Origin: an uncultured Collinsella sp.
Lineage (GTDB): Bacteria; Actinomycetota; Coriobacteriia; Coriobacteriales; Coriobacteriaceae
Length of the DNA stretch: 64,000 nt
Reading direction: 5' to 3'
Assembly: GCA_902470765.1 (NCBI GenBank)
Contig: CABRHW010000005.1
Span: 1-64,000, forward strand
Within the stretch, counting starts at the first letter, position 1; each line of letters begins with the position of its first letter. The translations under genes were made by a program, and so were the position numbers. Below, piece by piece: positions 60,652 to 64,000 of this stretch. The notes under the pieces were generated by a model that was given only the letters and a program-made list of their open reading frames with translations, was not told the DNA's origin and did not search any database.

Positions 60652-60777
60652 GGCCCCGAATCGGTGTTGCCTCCCGGCGCGTCCTCGGGCATGAGCGATA
60701 TTTTGCTTCGCACTTCGTGCTGCAAAATATCGCTCCCCCCTGCGGAATGCGCCGGGAGGCAACACCGATTCGGGGCC
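60652..60777 (-). repeat. nested palindrome B (126 nt)
   Basis: Perfect 29-bp arms (60652-60680, 60749-60777), perfect 14-bp inner arms (GAGCGATATTTTGC and inverse) and the apex GCAC-TTC-GTGC. Read leftward the joiners are ATTCCGCAGGGGG and ATGCCCGAGGAC, nearly the same as those of palindrome C although no arm sequence is shared. Confidence 0.85.
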
Positions 60778-60958
60778 TGCAAATACGTACTTCAGGCACA
60801 GTTCTCAAACATGTTCTGGGAGCTGATGCAAATTTGGTGGCTCGGCTTTGCCGAGCCCTTATATGAGGAGGCCGGAGCTAAAGCTCCGGCCTCACTCAAT
60901 TTCTCATCAGATTAAGTGAGCGATCGAGGAATCGCACTCCCCCTGCCGAGTTGCCGCA
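60778..60958. other. gap between palindromes B and C, two small hairpins
   Basis: No gene. It holds GGCTCGG-CTTTG-CCGAGCC (60839-60857 approximately) and GAGGCCGGAGC-TAAA-GCTCCGGCCTC (60868-60893). Leftward it also contains ATGTTTGAGAAC (60803-60814 region), one base off the 3' joiner of palindrome D. Confidence 0.5.
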
Positions 60959-61085
60959 GGGCCCGCCCTGAAGTTACTTTTCAGAACACTCCGCAGGACG
61001 CAAGAAACCCCCGCCGCACGAAGTGCGCAGCGGGGGTTTCTTGCATGTCCGAGGACGTTCTGAAAAGTAACTTCAGGGCGGGCCC
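60959..61085 (+). repeat. nested palindrome C (127 nt)
   Basis: Perfect 29-bp arms (60959-60987, 61057-61085), perfect 15-bp inner arms (GCAAGAAACCCCCGC and inverse), apex CGCAC-GAA-GTGCG, joiners ACTCCGCAGGAC and ATGTCCGAGGAC. It lies 16 bp after the oppF stop and may also serve as its terminator. Confidence 0.87.
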
Positions 61086-61101
61086 GGACGATAACAACCG
61101 G

Positions 61102-62130
61102 CTACAGGTCGATGTGCGATTCCTTGATCGGGAACGGCTCCGCGAAGTGGCACGCGCAGCAGTGACCCGGTGCGACTTCCTTAAACTCGGGAAGCTTCTC
61201 AGAGCAGATGCCCTGCGCGATGGGGCAGCGCGTGTGGAAACGGCAGCCGGTCGGCGGATCCAGCGGTGACGGCGGATCGCCGGCGAGGATGATGCGCTTA
61301 CGGGTCTTCTGGATATCCGGATCGGGAACCGGCACGGCAGACAGCAGCGACTGCGTGTACGGATGGTGAGGCTCGCTATAGAGCGTCTTCCAGTCCGAAA
61401 CCTCAACCATCTTACCCAGATACATAACGGCAACGCGATCGGAGATGTGCTGCACGACGGACAGGTCGTGAGCAATAAACAGATATGCGGTACCGAACTT
61501 GTCCTGGAGTTCCTTGAGCAGGTTCAGAACCTGGGCCTGAATGGACACATCCAGAGCGGAAACCGGCTCGTCGCAGATAATCAGCTTAGGCTTCAGCGCA
61601 AATGCACGGGCAATGCCGACACGCTGACGCTGACCGCCGGAGAACTCATGAGGATAGCGGTTAATGTGCTCGGGGTTCAGTCCGACAACGTCGAGAAGCT
61701 CGCGGACGCGCTCAATGCGCTCCTCCTTGGTGCCCACGCCGTGAATGGTCATGGGCTCGGAGACGATCTCGCCGATGGTCATGCGGGGATTCAGCGAAGC
61801 ATAGGGATCCTGGAAGATAAACTGCATCTCGCGACGCATGTCCTTGATCTCATGCTTGCTCATCTCGGCAACATCTTTACCCTGGAAGAACACTTTGCCT
61901 GCCGTCGGCTTGGTCAGGCGCATGATGGTACGGCCCGTGGTGGACTTACCGCAACCAGACTCGCCGACCAGGCCAAAGGTCTCACCCGGATAAATCTCGA
62001 ACGAAATGTCATTCACAGCAGAGACGACACGCTTGGAGAAGCGCTTGGCGAACATGCCGGACTCAGCGGGAAACTCCTTAGAGAGGTGCTCGACCTTCAG
62101 CAGCGGAGTGCGCTCGTTGGTATCTGCCAT
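61102..62130 (-). CDS. oppF: oligopeptide ABC transporter ATPase OppF
   Basis: A 342-residue ABC ATPase: GESGCGKST, MQFIFQDPYASLNPRMTIGE, FSGGQRQRVGIARAF, ICDEPVSALD, and the C-terminal oligopeptide-type extension with CRFHTRCPIAQGICSEKLPE (four Cys, possible Fe-S or metal site as in other OppD/F). It shares 1 bp with the oppD stop, so translation is coupled. It imports peptides with OppBCDA. Confidence 0.93.
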   Translation of the reverse strand: MADTNERTPLLKVEHLSKEFPAESGMFAKRFSKRVVSAVNDISFEIYPGETFGLVGESGCGKSTTGRTIMRLTKPTAGKVFFQGKDVAEMSKHEIKDMRREMQFIFQDPYASLNPRMTIGEIVSEPMTIHGVGTKEERIERVRELLDVVGLNPEHINRYPHEFSGGQRQRVGIARAFALKPKLIICDEPVSALDVSIQAQVLNLLKELQDKFGTAYLFIAHDLSVVQHISDRVAVMYLGKMVEVSDWKTLYSEPHHPYTQSLLSAVPVPDPDIQKTRKRIILAGDPPSPLDPPTGCRFHTRCPIAQGICSEKLPEFKEVAPGHCCACHFAEPFPIKESHIDL

Positions 62131-63221
62131 TACGCCTCGCCTCCCTTCTTGGAATCCTTGCGCGTACGGGACGTCTCAGGAGCGTTCTTGAGGAACTCGG
62201 GGTCACCGGAGTAGTGGCACGCAGAGTAATGACCAGACTCGGTGACAACGCGCTCGGGGCGCTGCTTGCGGCACTTGTCCGTCGCATAGGGACAACGAGG
62301 CGAGAAGACGCAGCCCTCAGGCAGGTTCATGAGCGAAGGCGGGTTGCCGTGAATCGGCGTAAGCGGCTTCTTCTCTTCGATGGCCTGCTCCGGGATGGAG
62401 CGGATAAGGCCCCAGGTGTAGGGGTGGCGGCTCTCGTAGAAGATTTCCTCAGCAGTACCGAACTCGACGGGACGGCCTGCGTACATAACCATGATCTTAT
62501 CGGCCATATCGGCAACGACGCCCAGGTCATGGGTAATCATGATAATGGCGTTGCCGTTCTTCTCCTGCATCTCCTGCATGAGCTCGATAATCTGAGCCTG
62601 AATGGTAACGTCCAGAGCCGTCGTGGGCTCGTCGGCAATCAGGATATCGGGATCGCAGGCAAGAGCCATAGCGATCATGACACGCTGACGCATACCGCCC
62701 GAGAACTGGTGCGGATACTCATTGACGCGCTTCTCGGGCTCGGGGATACCCACGAGGTCCAAAAGCTCGGTGGCACGCTTGAGCGCCTCCTGCTTGGAGT
62801 AGCCACGGTGCAGACGAAGGCCCTCGCCCACCTGCTTGCCGATCTTATAGACCGGGTTCAAGGAGGTCATAGGATCCTGGAAGATCATCGCGATATCGTT
62901 ACCGCGAATGTGCTGCATCTCTTCCTCAGTCATTTCGAGGATAGAACGACCGCGATAGCGAACGTCGCCGCCCTCGATCTTTCCCGGAGGCATCGAGATA
63001 AGACCCATGATGGTCATGGCGGTCACGGACTTACCGGAGCCGGACTCACCGACGACGCCCAAGGTCTCGCCGCGATCGAGCGTGTAGGACACACCGTCGA
63101 CAGCGCGAACGACGCCGTCCTCGGTATGGAAATACATCTTAAGGTCATCGACCTCGAGCAGATGCTGGCCCTCTGGAACCGGCTGGTCCTTCAGGTCCAC
63201 ATAGTTCTTGTTCTTCTTCAT
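62130..63221 (-). CDS. oppD: oligopeptide ABC transporter ATPase OppD
   Basis: A 363-residue ABC ATPase: GESGSGKSVTAMTIMGLI, AMIFQDPMTSLNPVYKIGKQ, FSGGMRQRVMIAMAL, IADEPTTALDVTIQ, and C-terminal GCVFSPRCPYATDKCRKQRPE. It forms the nucleotide-binding pair with OppF. A Lys-rich N-terminus (MKKNKNYVDLKDQPV) precedes the ABC domain. It begins 3 bp after the oppC stop. Confidence 0.93.
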   Translation of the reverse strand: MKKNKNYVDLKDQPVPEGQHLLEVDDLKMYFHTEDGVVRAVDGVSYTLDRGETLGVVGESGSGKSVTAMTIMGLISMPPGKIEGGDVRYRGRSILEMTEEEMQHIRGNDIAMIFQDPMTSLNPVYKIGKQVGEGLRLHRGYSKQEALKRATELLDLVGIPEPEKRVNEYPHQFSGGMRQRVMIAMALACDPDILIADEPTTALDVTIQAQIIELMQEMQEKNGNAIIMITHDLGVVADMADKIMVMYAGRPVEFGTAEEIFYESRHPYTWGLIRSIPEQAIEEKKPLTPIHGNPPSLMNLPEGCVFSPRCPYATDKCRKQRPERVVTESGHYSACHYSGDPEFLKNAPETSRTRKDSKKGGEA

Positions 63222-63223
63222 CC

Positions 63224-64000
63224 TTATGCGTCCTTCATCTTGACGTCGAGGGCGTCGCGCAGACCATCACCCAGCAGGGTGAAGGCGAGCACCGTCGAGA
63301 GAATTGCCAGACCGGGCATGATCATCATCCAGGGAGCGGTCAGAAGATACTGCTGACCGTCCTGAATCATGGAGCCCCACGAAGGCGTAGGCGGAATAAC
63401 GCCCATGCCGAGGAAGGACAGAGCGGACTCGGTCAGAATGGCGCCACCAATGTTCATGGTCGCGTAGACCACGATGGAGGCGACGGAGTTCGGGAAGATA
63501 TGACGCACGACGATACGAGCATCAGATGCACCCATCGCGCGCGCAGCGTCAACATAGTCGTTTTCCTTGACCGTCAGGATCGCGGATCGGAAGACGCGCG
63601 CAATCGAAGGCCAGCCGAGAATACCGATGGCGATAAAGACGTTCTGAAGACCACGGCCGATTACAGCGATCATGGCGACAACGAACAGCACGTACGGGAA
63701 CGCTAGGAAGATGTCCGCACAGCGCATGATGATCGTATCCCAGATGCCGCCGTAGAAACCCGCCAGAGCACCCATGACCAGACCGATCAGCGTGGAGATC
63801 GCGGTGGCCATAATGCCGACGGACAGCGAAACGCGTGCACCGTAGATAACACGGACAAGAATGTCACGACCAAGAGCGTCGGTGCCAAACGGGTGCTCTG
63901 CACACGGAGCCAGCAGCGACGTCTCGGCCATGGTGGTCGAGTCGGAAGCCGTCGGCGAACCGAGCCAGGGCTTAGCCCACAGATCTGCGGTCAGTGCAAC
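63224..64000 (-). CDS. oppC: oligopeptide ABC permease OppC (N-terminus beyond window)
   Basis: The 258 visible residues are the C-terminal part of an OppC-type permease: HPFGTDALGRDILVRVIYGARVSL (the conserved start of the permease domain), about five membrane spans, the EAA-like loop VDAARAMGASDARIVVRHIFPN, and a final TLLGDGLRDALDVKM. The frame stays open to the window edge upstream of an internal ATG at 63931, so the gene continues. oppB and the binding protein are expected further right. Confidence 0.92.
   Translation of the reverse strand, partial: VALTADLWAKPWLGSPTASDSTTMAETSLLAPCAEHPFGTDALGRDILVRVIYGARVSLSVGIMATAISTLIGLVMGALAGFYGGIWDTIIMRCADIFLAFPYVLFVVAMIAVIGRGLQNVFIAIGILGWPSIARVFRSAILTVKENDYVDAARAMGASDARIVVRHIFPNSVASIVVYATMNIGGAILTESALSFLGMGVIPPTPSWGSMIQDGQQYLLTAPWMMIMPGLAILSTVLAFTLLGDGLRDALDVKMKDA

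Overview
The window looks like a chromosomal segment of a high-GC, anaerobic gut actinobacterium of the class Coriobacteriia, most likely Collinsella or a close relative. This is inferred from the gene set (class III ribonucleotide reductase, DUF3793-flavodoxin pair, SdpR/SdpI pair, Amadori-product catabolism, SpoIIE-type partner switching), from codon use rich in G and C, and from long intergenic palindromes. No rRNA or species-diagnostic gene is present, so the genus is not proven.

Left edge (1-4.1 kb): an AT-rich island with a B12-binding radical SAM enzyme, an MFS exporter, a DUF2087 protein and a small conserved protein, unlike the GC-rich remainder. 4.2-6.7 kb: two proteins with long low-complexity regions. 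6.8-11.6 kb: housekeeping genes (EttA, SdpI/SdpR, TcdA-like, TatD) and a candidate small RNA. 11.6-18.7 kb: a 200-bp element with terminal inverted repeats, then a GntR-controlled operon that probably takes up and breaks down a glycated amine (fructoselysine-type). 18.8-23.9 kb: two HAD phosphatases and a compact module of an unknown protein, a ClpP-like protease and a soluble VirD4/TraG-like ATPase. 24-30.4 kb: Pgi, a truncated Fe-ADH-like protein, a LexA-box-controlled Y-family polymerase with its YolD-like partner, an anchored HMA protein behind a CsoR-like site, and DUF3793-flavodoxin behind a possible iron box. 30.4-37 kb: amino-acid ABC importer, endonuclease IV and two oxidoreductases separated by two copies of a hairpin repeat. 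37-51.3 kb: PanE-like enzyme, MetY with a divergent LysR regulator and a Cys-containing leader peptide, RNase HI, acylphosphatase, Fur-family regulator, a UreE-like/SlyD pair, dipeptidase, folate genes (folE-HD-folB) and NrdG. 51.3-64 kb: NrdD with NrdR-type boxes, five tRNA genes in three transcription units sharing one promoter design, a GH13 glucosidase, a SpoIIE phosphatase with a fused STAS-HATPase protein, and oligopeptide ABC genes (oppF, oppD, partial oppC).

The most unusual signal is non-coding: several 80-140-nt nested palindromes (51308-51389, 51569-51706, 60652-60777, 60959-61085) whose 24-35-bp arms are unrelated in sequence, while short joiner motifs inside them are conserved. 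A second family (34537-34601, 35719-35781) keeps its outer stem but swaps an inner block with full compensation on the other arm. Both patterns point to selection on structure.

Starts were chosen by ribosome binding site and family length. Large open frames antisense to pgi, ettA, nrdD and others are treated as products of the high GC content.
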